From positions 54,131 to 118,130 of the forward strand of contig JBGCFQ010000033.1 of assembly GCA_045106985.1 (NCBI GenBank): 64,000 bases of DNA. Reading direction: 5' to 3'. The notes beneath the pieces are model-generated. The model made no database searches. It saw nothing but the letters and a program-made list of their open reading frames with translations, and was not told the DNA's origin. Position numbers and translations under genes: made by a program. Positions 1 through 8,985 of this stretch are shown piece after piece. How positions within the stretch are numbered: the stretch's first letter is position 1; every line of letters starts with the position of its first letter. The stretch comes from JAUIET01 sp045106985. GTDB taxonomy: Bacteria > Pseudomonadota > Gammaproteobacteria > Pseudomonadales > JAUIET01.

Positions 1-1741
1 CGTTTTGAATGGCCTCGCGCCAAACGCTCTTTGCTTCGCTCTGTTGTCCGGCTGCCCAAAGCGCTTCACCCAAATGCGCCGCTACTTCAGGGTCAGGAAA
101 CAGAGCATGGGCCTTTCGTAAATACTCCAGTGCAGTATCAATTTGGCCAAGCTGAAAATGTACCCAGCCCATGCTGTCCATAATGGCTGGGTCGTCGGGC
201 TTTATTGAATAGGCTTTTTGAATAAGTTGCAGAGCTTCATCTAAACGTTCGGTGTGAACGGTCAAGGTGTAGCCCAGTGCATTCAAAGCGGCAGCGTTTT
301 CGGGATCTTGCGCCAACACTTGGCGCAGATCGCTTTCAGCGCCTGCTAAGTCTTCCAGTTTTTCATTAAGCATTGAGCGGGCATAGAGTAGTTCGTTGTT
401 GTCCGGGTTTCGGTCCAGGGCCTCGGTCAGCACATTGTGGCTCTGCTCTAACTCGCCGTGCCGGTTCAGTAGGTTCGAGCTTAACAAAGCCAGGTCTACT
501 GCCTCAGTTGCATTTTCTTCGGCTTCTACAGCCAAATACTCTAAGGCCTCGCTCAACTGGTCTCTCTGGCTAAGTATGTCGGCGTAGCGTGCTTGGGCAG
601 ACAGATACACTCGGCCAGCACCGACCTTGGCATAGTGTTGCAGGGCGTTGTCGTCGTTGCCCTGGTCTTCATACACCAGGCCTAGATAATAGTGTACCGA
701 GGCATTTTCATCGTCTACTTCCAGCAAACGCGTTAGCAGTTCTTCTGCTTTATCCAGTTGTTGATTTTCGCGGTACACCAGTGCAAGCGTAAATTTCAGT
801 TCGTAGTCTTTTGGGTGGCGTTCAGCCAGCGCTTCAAACTCACGTTCTGCGGCCACCATGTCAGACCGAGTGAGCAGACGAGCGTATTGCAGATGTAAGC
901 GCTTATTGTGGTTAAACTCTGTAAGAGCGTCTGCGCTAAGTGCTATGGCTTCTTCGCTGCGGTTTAGCTTCTCTAGCAGTTGCGATTCAAGAATAACGGC
1001 TGACACACCCTGCGCTTCATTATCAGGGCCGGCCAGCGCCGCACTTTTGCGCACATTGGCAAGGGCCTCATCGGTGCGGCCCAGGCTGTCTTCCATAGTG
1101 GCCAGGGCCAGTAACAGTTCTGAATTCTTTGGGTGTCGTTCGCTCAAGGCCTGCATTTGCGACAAAACGCCTTCTTTTTTGGCGTGCGTGAGAGTGGCTG
1201 CTGAACTGGCGAGTTCAGTGAACTGGGTAGAGCCACCAAGTTCCAGAGCGCCGGTCATATGCGCCATCGCGCGGTCTAGGTCACGCGCGCGTGCTTGATG
1301 TATTGCAGCTGACTGTAGCGCATTAGAGTCGCCTGGAGATGCTTTGGCCCACAGCTCTGACGCGCGCAGGGCTACCGCTTCAGCCCGCAGCACTTCAGCA
1401 AGCAAAGTGGCATGGCGCGCCACGCCAGGATCATCAGTGGATGCGGCTTGGCGCAAATAGTTGCGTAGAGCTATGTCATAGCGATCGCGTTGAGCTGCGA
1501 TGTCAGCAACCAGCAGCGAATACAAGGTTTGCAGGTCAAAGGGGCGGGTTTTCTCTTCTGGCTTAGGCGCTGCTGTTGCCTCACTTTCTACCTTTTTTGC
1601 GGAATCTTGTTCAGCGACCGAGCTGTTTACAGAGGAAGTGCTGGCACAACCCGCCACGAAAAAGAGCAGACTAGGCAATAGAGCAAAGCGCGCTAGCTGA
1701 CGTAAAAAGGGGGCTGCGGGTAAAATTAGGCGAATATTCAT
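1..1741 (-). CDS. TPR-repeat lipoprotein (partial, C-terminus off the left edge)
   Basis: The frame is open from an ATG at 1741 to the left edge, about 580 codons. The N-terminus is a lipoprotein signal: a hydrophobic stretch ending in VAGC, so Cys32 would be the lipidated residue, followed by a Ser/Ala/Glu/Lys-rich linker. The rest is alpha-helical with the spaced Ala, Gly, Tyr and Leu pattern of tetratricopeptide repeats; the last visible residues (GEALWAAGQQSEAK) look like the final TPR helix, so little is missing. A TPR lipoprotein divergent from hemA occupies the same place in Pseudomonas (PA4667 type). The expected role is a periplasm-facing scaffold on the outer membrane. The partner is unknown. 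Confidence 0.85.
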   Translation of the reverse strand, partial: MNIRLILPAAPFLRQLARFALLPSLLFFVAGCASTSSVNSSVAEQDSAKKVESEATAAPKPEEKTRPFDLQTLYSLLVADIAAQRDRYDIALRNYLRQAASTDDPGVARHATLLAEVLRAEAVALRASELWAKASPGDSNALQSAAIHQARARDLDRAMAHMTGALELGGSTQFTELASSAATLTHAKKEGVLSQMQALSERHPKNSELLLALATMEDSLGRTDEALANVRKSAALAGPDNEAQGVSAVILESQLLEKLNRSEEAIALSADALTEFNHNKRLHLQYARLLTRSDMVAAEREFEALAERHPKDYELKFTLALVYRENQQLDKAEELLTRLLEVDDENASVHYYLGLVYEDQGNDDNALQHYAKVGAGRVYLSAQARYADILSQRDQLSEALEYLAVEAEENATEAVDLALLSSNLLNRHGELEQSHNVLTEALDRNPDNNELLYARSMLNEKLEDLAGAESDLRQVLAQDPENAAALNALGYTLTVHTERLDEALQLIQKAYSIKPDDPAIMDSMGWVHFQLGQIDTALEYLRKAHALFPDPEVAAHLGEALWAAGQQSEAKSVWREAIQN

Positions 1742-1798
1742 ACTAAATTCTTATGCAATGCTGTGCTTGGCCACTTTCTTATTGTAACCCCTTCTCAG

Positions 1799-1830
1799 AG
1801 ACTTTGACCTCAACTCTAAGACTTTGACCT
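1799..1830. repeat. Two exact 12-bp direct repeats, 20 bp apart
   Basis: AGACTTTGACCT occurs at 1799-1810 and again at 1819-1830. The repeats start exactly 20 bp apart, two turns of B-DNA, so both copies face the same side of the helix. They sit in the 208-bp divergent region between the TPR lipoprotein gene and hemA. This is the spacing expected for a cooperative regulator site, but I do not recognise the motif and cannot name a protein. Confidence 0.5.
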
Positions 1831-1949
1831 TAAAAAGGTGCTTTCTACTCCGTTGTGCGCAACGTGACCGTTCTTTATTGTGCCCACAGTTGATAGAATA
1901 GAGAGTTGTATTCACCCATTCATCCGCCGCTGCTGTTTTGCAGGACCCC

Positions 1950-3248
1950 ATGACATTGTTTGTATTCGGCTTGAGCCACAAGACTGCCGACCTCGCACTG
2001 CGCGAGCGAATTGCTGTGTCTGCGGCAGAAATGGGCGTCGTGCTCTCAGGCTTTTTAAAGGGCAGTAGCATTAATGAATTGGCCTTATTGTCTACCTGCA
2101 ACCGCACTGAATTTTTGGTCAGTGCCAGCAACCATTCGCTTGCGTTGGATGAAATCAAACAATGGCTAGAATCACGTTTTCCATCTGGCACGCAGACTGA
2201 CGAGGTGTGTTACTGCCATCGCGATCAGGATGCTGTGCGGCACATGATAAGGGTGAGCGCTGGGCTTGATTCCATGGTGCTGGGCGAGCCGCAGATATTT
2301 GGCCAAATGAAAACTGCGTACGCACAGGCAGTTGAGCACCAAACCGTGCAACAAGAACTACACCGTGTGTTTAGCCATGTTTTTTCGGTCAGCAAGAAAG
2401 TGCGCAGCGACACCGGCATTGGAGCAAACCCAGTATCCGTAGCGTCAGCGGCTGTGCGCTTGTCTAAGCGGGTTTTTTCGTCGCTGGATGACTGCAATGC
2501 CTTGATGATTGGTGCAGGTGAAACCATTGCCCTGGCAGCCAAGCATTTGCAGCGCGAGTCTATAGGAAGTTTGGTTGTTGCCAATCGTACTTTGGATAAT
2601 GCGCTGCAAGTCGCCGATGACGTGGGAGGCCAGGCGATCACTTTGGCCAACATTCCAGCCGCCATGCAAAATGCCGACATCGTTATTACCTCTACCGCAA
2701 GCCAACTACCGGTTATTGGCAAAGGAATGGTAGAGCAGGCTTTAAAGGTGCGTAAAAACCGCCCCATATTTATTGTGGATATTGCCGTGCCGCGAGATGT
2801 GGAAGAACAAGTGGCAGAGTTAGATAACGTCTATTTGTACACCATTGATGATTTGCAAGGAATTGTGGAGGGTAATATTCAGGAACGTGCCTCTGAGGCA
2901 GCGCTGGCCGAACAAATGATAGAAGCGTCTTTGGCCGACTACGCAGCAAGCGTTGCCGAACGCGCTGGTGCGCAAAGGGTAATGGTGTATCGTAAGCAGG
3001 CCGAGGCGCTTCGCGATCAGGAGCTGGCTAAGGCGCTGGCGGCGATAGAGTCCGGTAAACCGGCGGCCGATGTGATTTCAATGCTCGCCAAAACGCTGAC
3101 CAATAAGCTTATTCATGCGCCAAGCGTGAGCATCAAACAAGCCACGGCGGCCAACGACACAGAAAAATTGCAGTGGGCAGAACAACTGCTGGGCATTGCA
3201 ACAGCAAAAGATCCGTCGGCCTCTGCCGCGGCAGACGAGGATAAGTAA
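1950..3248 (+). CDS. hemA: Glutamyl-tRNA reductase
   Basis: The enzyme reduces glutamyl-tRNA to glutamate-1-semialdehyde with NADPH, the first committed step of C5 tetrapyrrole synthesis. The N-terminus MTLFVFGLSHKTA matches the family start, so ATG 1950 is preferred over the in-frame TTG at 1938; AGGA lies just upstream. The catalytic cysteine is Cys50 in STCNRTEF, the substrate motif LGEPQI follows, and a Rossmann nucleotide site (GAGETI) is in the middle. The C-terminal helical dimerisation domain is present; the length of 432 residues is normal. It is followed directly by prfA and prmC, the classical hemA-prfA-prmC order, so one transcript is likely. Confidence 0.97.
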   Translation: MTLFVFGLSHKTADLALRERIAVSAAEMGVVLSGFLKGSSINELALLSTCNRTEFLVSASNHSLALDEIKQWLESRFPSGTQTDEVCYCHRDQDAVRHMIRVSAGLDSMVLGEPQIFGQMKTAYAQAVEHQTVQQELHRVFSHVFSVSKKVRSDTGIGANPVSVASAAVRLSKRVFSSLDDCNALMIGAGETIALAAKHLQRESIGSLVVANRTLDNALQVADDVGGQAITLANIPAAMQNADIVITSTASQLPVIGKGMVEQALKVRKNRPIFIVDIAVPRDVEEQVAELDNVYLYTIDDLQGIVEGNIQERASEAALAEQMIEASLADYAASVAERAGAQRVMVYRKQAEALRDQELAKALAAIESGKPAADVISMLAKTLTNKLIHAPSVSIKQATAANDTEKLQWAEQLLGIATAKDPSASAAADEDK

Positions 3249-3254
3249 GTGGCA

Positions 3255-4337
3255 ATGAAAGCATCACTGCTGAACAAACTGGCGGACCTGGTTGATCGCT
3301 ATGAAGAAATTGGCGCTTTACTGAGTGACTCTGAAACAATTGCGGATCAAGACCAATTTCGTAAATTGTCGATGGAATACTCCGAAATTGAGCCGGTTGT
3401 AAAATGTTTTGCCCGTTACCAGCAGCTGGCGTCCGACGCCGAAGAAGCGCAATCAATGTTGGACGATGGCGACGAAGAAATGCGCGAAATGGCGCAAGAG
3501 GAGTTGGACAGTTGCCGTAGCGAAACGGCCGACTTAGAGGCGCAGCTCGAAACACTACTCTTGCCCAAAGACCCTTTAGACCGCAGCGATGTGTTTCTTG
3601 AAATAAGGGCGGGTACCGGCGGCGATGAAGCCGCAATATTCGCCGGCGATTTGTTTAGGATGTACAGTCGCTACGCGGAGAACAGTGGCTGGCGAGTAGA
3701 AGTGATCAGCGAGCGCGCAGGTGATCACGGCGGCTTTAAAGAACTCATATGCCGAATTGGTGGCCAAAGCGTTTACGGTCAACTCAAGTTCGAGTCAGGA
3801 GCCCATCGTGTACAGCGCGTTCCAGAAACTGAATCGCAAGGCCGGGTTCATACCTCAGCCTGCACCGTTGCTATTTTGCCTGAGGTGGCAGAATTGGACG
3901 CCATTGAGATAAACAAGGCTGACCTCCGTATTGATACCTTTCGCGCGTCTGGTGCTGGTGGTCAACACGTCAACAAAACAGACTCTGCTATTCGACTAAC
4001 CCACTTACCTACCGGTGTGGTTGTGGAATGTCAGGACGAACGCTCGCAACACAAGAATAAGGCCAGGGCCATGTCGCTTCTGCAGTCGCGCCTGCAAGAC
4101 GCCGCACAGCGTGAGCAAACCCAGGCACAAGCGGATGAGCGCCGCAATTTAGTGGGTAGTGGAGACCGCTCCGAGCGCATTCGAACCTACAATTTTCCGC
4201 AGGGACGAATGACTGACCACCGCATAAATCTCACTCTGTATAAACTGGCTGAGGTTATGGAGGGCGATTTGAACTCGGTTGTGCAACCTTTATTGCAAGA
4301 GCACCAGGCCGATTTGTTGGCTTCGTTGTCGGATTAG
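3255..4337 (+). CDS. prfA: Peptide chain release factor 1
   Basis: RF1 reads UAA and UAG stop codons and triggers peptide release on the ribosome. The GGQ loop that enters the peptidyl-transferase centre is at residues 235-237, in SGAGGQHVNKTDSA. The stop-codon reading loop is at residues 190-192 and reads PET, against PAT in E. coli; Pro and Thr are kept. ATG 3255 gives the family start MKASLLNKL; a GTG at 3249 is in frame two codons earlier. The gene begins six bases after the hemA stop, which points to translational coupling. The GGQ glutamine is methylated by the product of the next gene, prmC. Confidence 0.97.
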   Translation: MKASLLNKLADLVDRYEEIGALLSDSETIADQDQFRKLSMEYSEIEPVVKCFARYQQLASDAEEAQSMLDDGDEEMREMAQEELDSCRSETADLEAQLETLLLPKDPLDRSDVFLEIRAGTGGDEAAIFAGDLFRMYSRYAENSGWRVEVISERAGDHGGFKELICRIGGQSVYGQLKFESGAHRVQRVPETESQGRVHTSACTVAILPEVAELDAIEINKADLRIDTFRASGAGGQHVNKTDSAIRLTHLPTGVVVECQDERSQHKNKARAMSLLQSRLQDAAQREQTQAQADERRNLVGSGDRSERIRTYNFPQGRMTDHRINLTLYKLAEVMEGDLNSVVQPLLQEHQADLLASLSD

Positions 4338-4379
4338 CTAAAGCCCGTTGTGGATGCATCTAAATCCGAAGGCCATTTC

Positions 4380-5330
4380 ATGGGCCGTTCACCGAAACAT
4401 CGCAGTACTGATTCTGACCGTGGCGCAATGAGTGCAGCTAGCAAGGTGACGATAAAAGCCGCTTTAGATAATGTCCAAAAGCAGTTCGCAGAGATCTCTT
4501 CCAGCCCTAAGCTCGACGCTGAGTTATTGCTGGCCGAGGCGCTTGAGGTAGAGAGAAGTCACTTGTTTGCCTGGCCAGAGAAAGAACTGGATTATGCAGC
4601 GAGTAAACGATTTGGGGTGTTGGTTGAACGGCGCATTAGTGGCCAGCCGGTCGCCTATCTTTTAGGCCAGCAAGAATTCTGGAGCCACTGTTTAAGCGTA
4701 GGGCCCGGCGTGCTCATTCCACGCGCCGATACTGAAGTACTGGTAGAGGTTGCTCTTGAGCTGGGATCAGAGCTGACCCAGACGTTAAATCTCGCATTGG
4801 ACTCTGGTTCTGAAAGTGAGCGTCGCGTTTGCGTTGCTGATCTTGGCACTGGGTCTGGCGCGGTGGTGTGTTCGTTGGCCAGCGAGCAAGCTCAGTGGCG
4901 GTTATGGGCTGTTGATCAATCAGCGCAGGCTTTAGATTATGCGCAACGTAACGTTGCGGCGTTAGGCTTGGCTAACGTGACTGTGCTGGCGTCGAACTGG
5001 TTCTCGGCTTTGCAAGGTAAGCGCTTTGATTTGATTGTTAGCAACCCGCCCTATATTGCCGCCGATGATCAACATCTTCAGGCCGGTGACTTGCGTTTTG
5101 AACCTATGGAGGCGCTGGCTTCTGGAGATGATGGGCTTGATGATATTCGTTCTATCGTTGATCAGTCTCCGGGGTACTTAAACAGCGGCGGCTGGCTGGT
5201 TTTGGAACATGGCTATGAGCAGGCTTCCTCAGTCGCTGAGTTACTGCGAGCACGAGGTTACAGTGACCTTAGGCATCGCTGTGACCTCGCGGGTCACCAG
5301 CGGGTCAGCTATGGATGCTGGCGCTCTTGA
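4380..5330 (+). CDS. prmC: Release factor glutamine N5-methyltransferase
   Basis: This SAM-dependent enzyme methylates the GGQ glutamine of RF1 and RF2, the former encoded immediately upstream. The catalytic motif NPPY is at residues 222-225 in the chosen frame start, and the SAM-binding glycine motif DLGTGSGAV precedes it. An N-terminal helical domain occupies about the first 90 residues. The start is uncertain: ATG 4380 has GAAGG seven bases upstream, ATG 4428 has no visible ribosome site but gives the usual family length near 300 residues, and GTG 4350 is also in frame. The product identity does not depend on this choice. Confidence 0.94.
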   Translation: MGRSPKHRSTDSDRGAMSAASKVTIKAALDNVQKQFAEISSSPKLDAELLLAEALEVERSHLFAWPEKELDYAASKRFGVLVERRISGQPVAYLLGQQEFWSHCLSVGPGVLIPRADTEVLVEVALELGSELTQTLNLALDSGSESERRVCVADLGTGSGAVVCSLASEQAQWRLWAVDQSAQALDYAQRNVAALGLANVTVLASNWFSALQGKRFDLIVSNPPYIAADDQHLQAGDLRFEPMEALASGDDGLDDIRSIVDQSPGYLNSGGWLVLEHGYEQASSVAELLRARGYSDLRHRCDLAGHQRVSYGCWRS

Positions 5331-5375
5331 GTTATTGCGGGCCAATAGTTGAGGGCTTAGCAGAAAAAGCACTCT

Positions 5376-6155
5376 TTAAGTCTTACTTCGCCGCCTCGCA
5401 CGATACTTTTCAAGCTGAACACTGTTGTCGAGACGAATGCCCACGCCATCTGCCCCCGCTACTGGAAGTAACAAGCGCCAGTTGTGGCTTTGCTTGTCGG
5501 AGCCGTGCAGCATCAAATGGCCATCGTAGCCGGCCAACTGCTCGTGCAGTGCATTAATTCTCGCGCGCAGCGATGGGTCGTCCGCCAGTTCGTTGGCTAA
5601 ATGCAGCAGGGGCTTGGTGCTGTTACCTGCGTGTTGGCCGCTAGAGAGCGCAAGTTCTAGATACTGCCCATCTATTTTCTGATAGCAACATGCACAGGAC
5701 TGATCAAGATAGTCATTTACTTTTAGTTCAGCCAGCACCTGCTGTTCCACTTTTTGACCGCTGGCAGCCTCTATCTTGATGGCATCACACAGATACTGAA
5801 ACATTTGGATTAACAGCTTTTGCAGCTCTACAACATCGCTTTCGGCCGCGTGCAGATCTGGCTCAATGCTATAACGAACGTTTAAGCCAGTTGCAATTGA
5901 TTGCTGCAGTAAAGCGGTAGTGTGTTTTGCGGCCTCACTGAGGTCGGTGCTTTGCGGCTTGTCTTTGCCCAGTGCTTGGTAGGCTAGCATTCTAACGATA
6001 AGGTCGTGAGCATGGCGGCTGGAGTTCATTGCTGAATTCAATCGCTCCGAGAGCTTGCCAGCCTCTGTCGAATCTTCTTCAGTGAGTGCTTTTTGTGCCT
6101 GATCCGAAATAGTCACTAGCAATTGGTTGAAGTCACTGGCTATGCCAGTTACCAA
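5376..6155 (-). CDS. Degenerate histidine-kinase core, frame-shifted tail of the PAS sensor upstream
   Basis: This frame holds a dimerisation helix GIASDFNQLL, which matches the kinase H-box GIAHDFNNLL except that the phospho-accepting His is Ser. The following region resembles a HATPase domain in outline (CDAI where NARDAM is expected, then a terminal LLLPVAG strand) but lacks the N, G1 and G2 motifs. It should be catalytically dead. The TTG at 6155 is not a convincing start: there is no ribosome site, and homology to the H-box lead-in continues upstream (IENEQTIEQLV) to the A10 run at 6190-6199. I read it as the C-terminal part of the protein at 6161-7930, reached after a one-base slip. Confidence 0.6.
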   Translation of the reverse strand: MVTGIASDFNQLLVTISDQAQKALTEEDSTEAGKLSERLNSAMNSSRHAHDLIVRMLAYQALGKDKPQSTDLSEAAKHTTALLQQSIATGLNVRYSIEPDLHAAESDVVELQKLLIQMFQYLCDAIKIEAASGQKVEQQVLAELKVNDYLDQSCACCYQKIDGQYLELALSSGQHAGNSTKPLLHLANELADDPSLRARINALHEQLAGYDGHLMLHGSDKQSHNWRLLLPVAGADGVGIRLDNSVQLEKYRARRRSKT

Positions 6156-6160
6156 TTGTT

Positions 6161-7930
6161 CTATGGTTTGTTCGTTTTCAATCGCGGGCTTTTTTTTTTG
6201 CTGTCGGATTTAATATCGGTGGCGGCTTGAGCCTGGTTAGGCTTTTTAGCCTGGTTTTTGTTAGCGGCGATAGTCATTGCTATCGGGTCTTCGCCATCGG
6301 AAGGCAGCACCAGCAAGCAGCTGGCGAGGTTATTGTCGAGTTCGTTATGCAGAGGCAATTTGATGAATCGATAAACCATCCAGTCGTCTGGGTCGACTTG
6401 AACGCTGGCTTCAACAACATCCTGCGTGCGCAACATTTGTGTTTCCATGTCTTGCAGCTGCTGAATTAAATGCTCTGGGAACAGATCGGTTTCGGCTTTG
6501 CCTATTACGTCGTCGCTGCGCAAACCGAATAAATCCAGAAAGTACGGATTAGCGCGCTCAAAACGCCCATCGCTGTCTTTAATAGCTAAGGCAAAAGGTA
6601 CCCGGCGGGAAAACTCCTTCATCGTTTCGAGTTCAGCAAACTTGGCGACTTGCTGTTCATACATCTCTGTCACGTCGCTTGCCACCAGCAATGCCGTGCG
6701 CTGAGACGCGGCCGGTGTACGCAGCAGTGAAAGCGTGCTGTGCAACCACATTGGCCCGTCGCTAAGCTCTAGCATGAAAACTGTTTGCTGAGGCTTGCCG
6801 GTATTTAAGGCTTTGCTGAGCATCTCTCTGTATAGCGGGCGTTGCTGGTCGTTTAGCAGCGAACTTAAGGTTTGGCCTTTTAAAGTTTCAGGCTTATTTT
6901 GAATTTTGCCCCAGTCACCTGAAACCAGTTCAACAATGCTGCCATCTTCGTCAACCAACGCACTTAAGTCTGGATAGCTTGATACGATGTGCCGCCAAAT
7001 TGTTTGCGTGCTGTCATCCTTAGCCATATCAGCAACATCGCCGTCGCTATGAAATGCGCTTTCATGCAGCTCAAGAATTAACTGTTGCTCGCTGCCCCTT
7101 TTAGCGATGATGTTTCGCCACGACGCATGGCCTTCTTCATCTACACGCAGTACGTCAGTGAATCGAATTTGCTCTCCAGCCAGCAGTTCTTCAAGCTCGC
7201 TAAAGAGGTCAAGGTTCTGATAGCTTATCGGCGCCTCCGACCACGAACTACCCAGCAACGCAGCAGGGTCCAGGTTTTCGAGCTCAGCCGCTGCAGCGTT
7301 TATTGAGCGAATGATCCAGCTTTCATTACGTTGCTCTAAAACAACGATACCGGTACTAAGGAACTCAAGCTCTGGACCGAAAGATCTCGTCAGGTCAGCG
7401 GTCGATGATTTAGCCATTTCAGTAAGCGTGGTGTCAGGCAGTGCTGCGGCCGGCGTTACGAGTGGCTTTCTGTCAATGCTGGGTGGTCTGGAGAGGTTTT
7501 GATGTGGATGCGAGGTGCTGTTTGAGCCCCTCTCGCCAGTTTGCTCCCAATTGATTGCGCCAATCGTGGTTTCCAAAACACTGCGTGACAGCGTGTCTTT
7601 ATCTATTACCTGATTTAGGCCGCTGTGGGTGGCTGCGACTAACTCTTGCGCCGAAATGTCGCCATCTGCACACAATATGATTGCCGCCTCTGTAAATTGA
7701 GCCCGCGCCAAGCTCACTAGTTGTACTAAGTCAGTGTGTGCGTAATTGTCGGCTAGAAAAATCAGCTCGTAGTGCTTATTGCCGCTAGGGAAAAACCCCT
7801 GGCTGGAATGATGGATGTCGCTGGAGAAGGGCCGGCCGGCTAAGCTTGCAAGCAGTTGACGCAACAGCACAGATTCAGATGAATTGTCATCCAGTATCAG
7901 TGCTTTAAAATGTTCAGCGTGTCTGCTCAT
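6161..7930 (-). CDS. Receiver-like plus triple PAS sensor protein
   Basis: Residues 1 to about 130 resemble a response-regulator receiver domain: the acidic LDDN pocket is present, a possible acceptor Asp lies in LADNY and a Lys in VIDKD, but the spacing is atypical, so phosphorylation is uncertain. Three PAS-like segments follow, roughly residues 190-295, 310-425 and 430-555, the last with the typical ALAIKDSDGRFERANPYF pattern. The C-terminus is Lys/Ala/Gln-rich and runs into AAA AAA AAA A, after which this frame soon stops. With one extra A the frame would continue into the kinase-like segment at 5376-6155, giving one protein of about 860 residues. The signal sensed is unknown; no partner regulator is adjacent. 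Confidence 0.8.
   Translation of the reverse strand: MSRHAEHFKALILDDNSSESVLLRQLLASLAGRPFSSDIHHSSQGFFPSGNKHYELIFLADNYAHTDLVQLVSLARAQFTEAAIILCADGDISAQELVAATHSGLNQVIDKDTLSRSVLETTIGAINWEQTGERGSNSTSHPHQNLSRPPSIDRKPLVTPAAALPDTTLTEMAKSSTADLTRSFGPELEFLSTGIVVLEQRNESWIIRSINAAAAELENLDPAALLGSSWSEAPISYQNLDLFSELEELLAGEQIRFTDVLRVDEEGHASWRNIIAKRGSEQQLILELHESAFHSDGDVADMAKDDSTQTIWRHIVSSYPDLSALVDEDGSIVELVSGDWGKIQNKPETLKGQTLSSLLNDQQRPLYREMLSKALNTGKPQQTVFMLELSDGPMWLHSTLSLLRTPAASQRTALLVASDVTEMYEQQVAKFAELETMKEFSRRVPFALAIKDSDGRFERANPYFLDLFGLRSDDVIGKAETDLFPEHLIQQLQDMETQMLRTQDVVEASVQVDPDDWMVYRFIKLPLHNELDNNLASCLLVLPSDGEDPIAMTIAANKNQAKKPNQAQAATDIKSDSKKKSPRLKTNKP
6190..6199 (-). other. A10 homopolymer at a frame junction
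   Basis: Ten consecutive A on the coding (minus) strand sit at the point where the PAS-sensor frame and the kinase-like frame meet. Eleven or eight A would fuse the two frames without a stop. Runs of this length are known sites of RNA polymerase slippage, replication slippage and also of sequencing error; sequence alone cannot tell these apart. Confidence 0.85.
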
Positions 7931-8214
7931 AGAAGCGTAAATTGACGAATAGTCGGCATTCGTTGTTTAAAGTAACCAGTGAGGGTAATGGTACTGTTAT
8001 TGGTCGGCTTTTGACCATATCCGATTCTGCTAAATCTTGCCGATTCTCGTCATAATGCACTAAGTGGTTGATTATCAAGGTACCGCGGGCCTAATTAAGC
8101 GGCCATTTCTGACAAACGGGGCTCTTAAGTAGTTAATTGGCACGCTAAACGCAACTTTCGCTGACAAACAGAGTCCCAATCAGCGACTGTGGAAAACTAA
8201 AAGGAAGCTGAACA

Positions 8215-8853
8215 ATGAGCGCAGCAGGCGACACCTACCAATCAATCCGTGCACAAACACTGGGCAGGCTACAGCACCTGGATTTCTTAGCCCCGCTCTT
8301 ATTGCGCTTGTACCTAGTGCCAATATTCTGGATGGCAGGGTCAAAGAAAATCGATTTTTCAACATTGATGCCGTACGAGTCTACTGTGAGCTGGTTTGGT
8401 AACCCGGATTGGGGCTTGGGCCTGCCGGTGCCCACTCTCATGGCCTTTTTGGCTGGCTGGACCGAAGTACTAGGGGCTATTTTTCTGGCGCTTGGCTTTG
8501 CCGTGCGTTGGATTTCAATACCTCTGATGTTCACAATGGCCGTTGCGGCTACAACAGCCCACTTAGACAACGGCTGGCAAGCTATTTCAGATCCTGGAGC
8601 GCCGTTTGCCAACCAACGAGTAAAAGAATCGGCTGCTCGATTAAGTGCGGCAAAGGAAATTCTCAAAGAGAACGGTAACTACAGCTGGCTCACGGGTCGT
8701 GGTTCGCTGGTTGTGTTGAATAACGGAATCGAATTTGCAGCGACGTATTTCGTTATGTTGCTGGCTTTATTATTTGCTGGGGCAGGGCGCTTTGTCAGCG
8801 TTGACTATTGGCTTGGCCGGGCCAGTAATGTGCCGCTAATGATTCGTTACTAA
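8215..8853 (+). CDS. DoxX-family membrane protein
   Basis: The 212-residue product has four hydrophobic segments and the DoxX signature LLLRLYLVPIFWMAGSKK near residue 25, followed by the GW(T)E-containing helix LAGWTEVLGAIFLALGF. Between helices 3 and 4 there is a hydrophilic insert of about 60 residues (residues 112-170), a feature of the larger DoxX-like proteins. It should lie in the inner membrane. The family is linked in different bacteria to redox or metal homeostasis, but the reaction is not established. AAGGAAG about nine bases upstream of ATG 8215 supports the start. No neighbouring gene explains the role, and it is probably a single-gene transcript. Confidence 0.8.
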   Translation: MSAAGDTYQSIRAQTLGRLQHLDFLAPLLLRLYLVPIFWMAGSKKIDFSTLMPYESTVSWFGNPDWGLGLPVPTLMAFLAGWTEVLGAIFLALGFAVRWISIPLMFTMAVAATTAHLDNGWQAISDPGAPFANQRVKESAARLSAAKEILKENGNYSWLTGRGSLVVLNNGIEFAATYFVMLLALLFAGAGRFVSVDYWLGRASNVPLMIRY

Positions 8854-8985
8854 CTTACGGCTGGTTCGCTACACTATTGGCGAGGTGGGTTCTGCATTAG
8901 CTCACCACTGCAACGTACTCGCGCTGAATCAGGCTGCTCTGCCTGCTTCAGCCAGATTCTTGCCGGAGACCCTTACACCGGCGAG

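Noticed and set aside
858..1298. 146-codon open frame on the plus strand
   Set aside because: It is the antisense shadow of the TPR lipoprotein gene, which has a coherent signal peptide and repeats.
7931..8214. CTGACAAAC occurring twice upstream of the DoxX-family gene
   Set aside because: The copies are 51 bp apart, short and without further symmetry; chance is a fair explanation.
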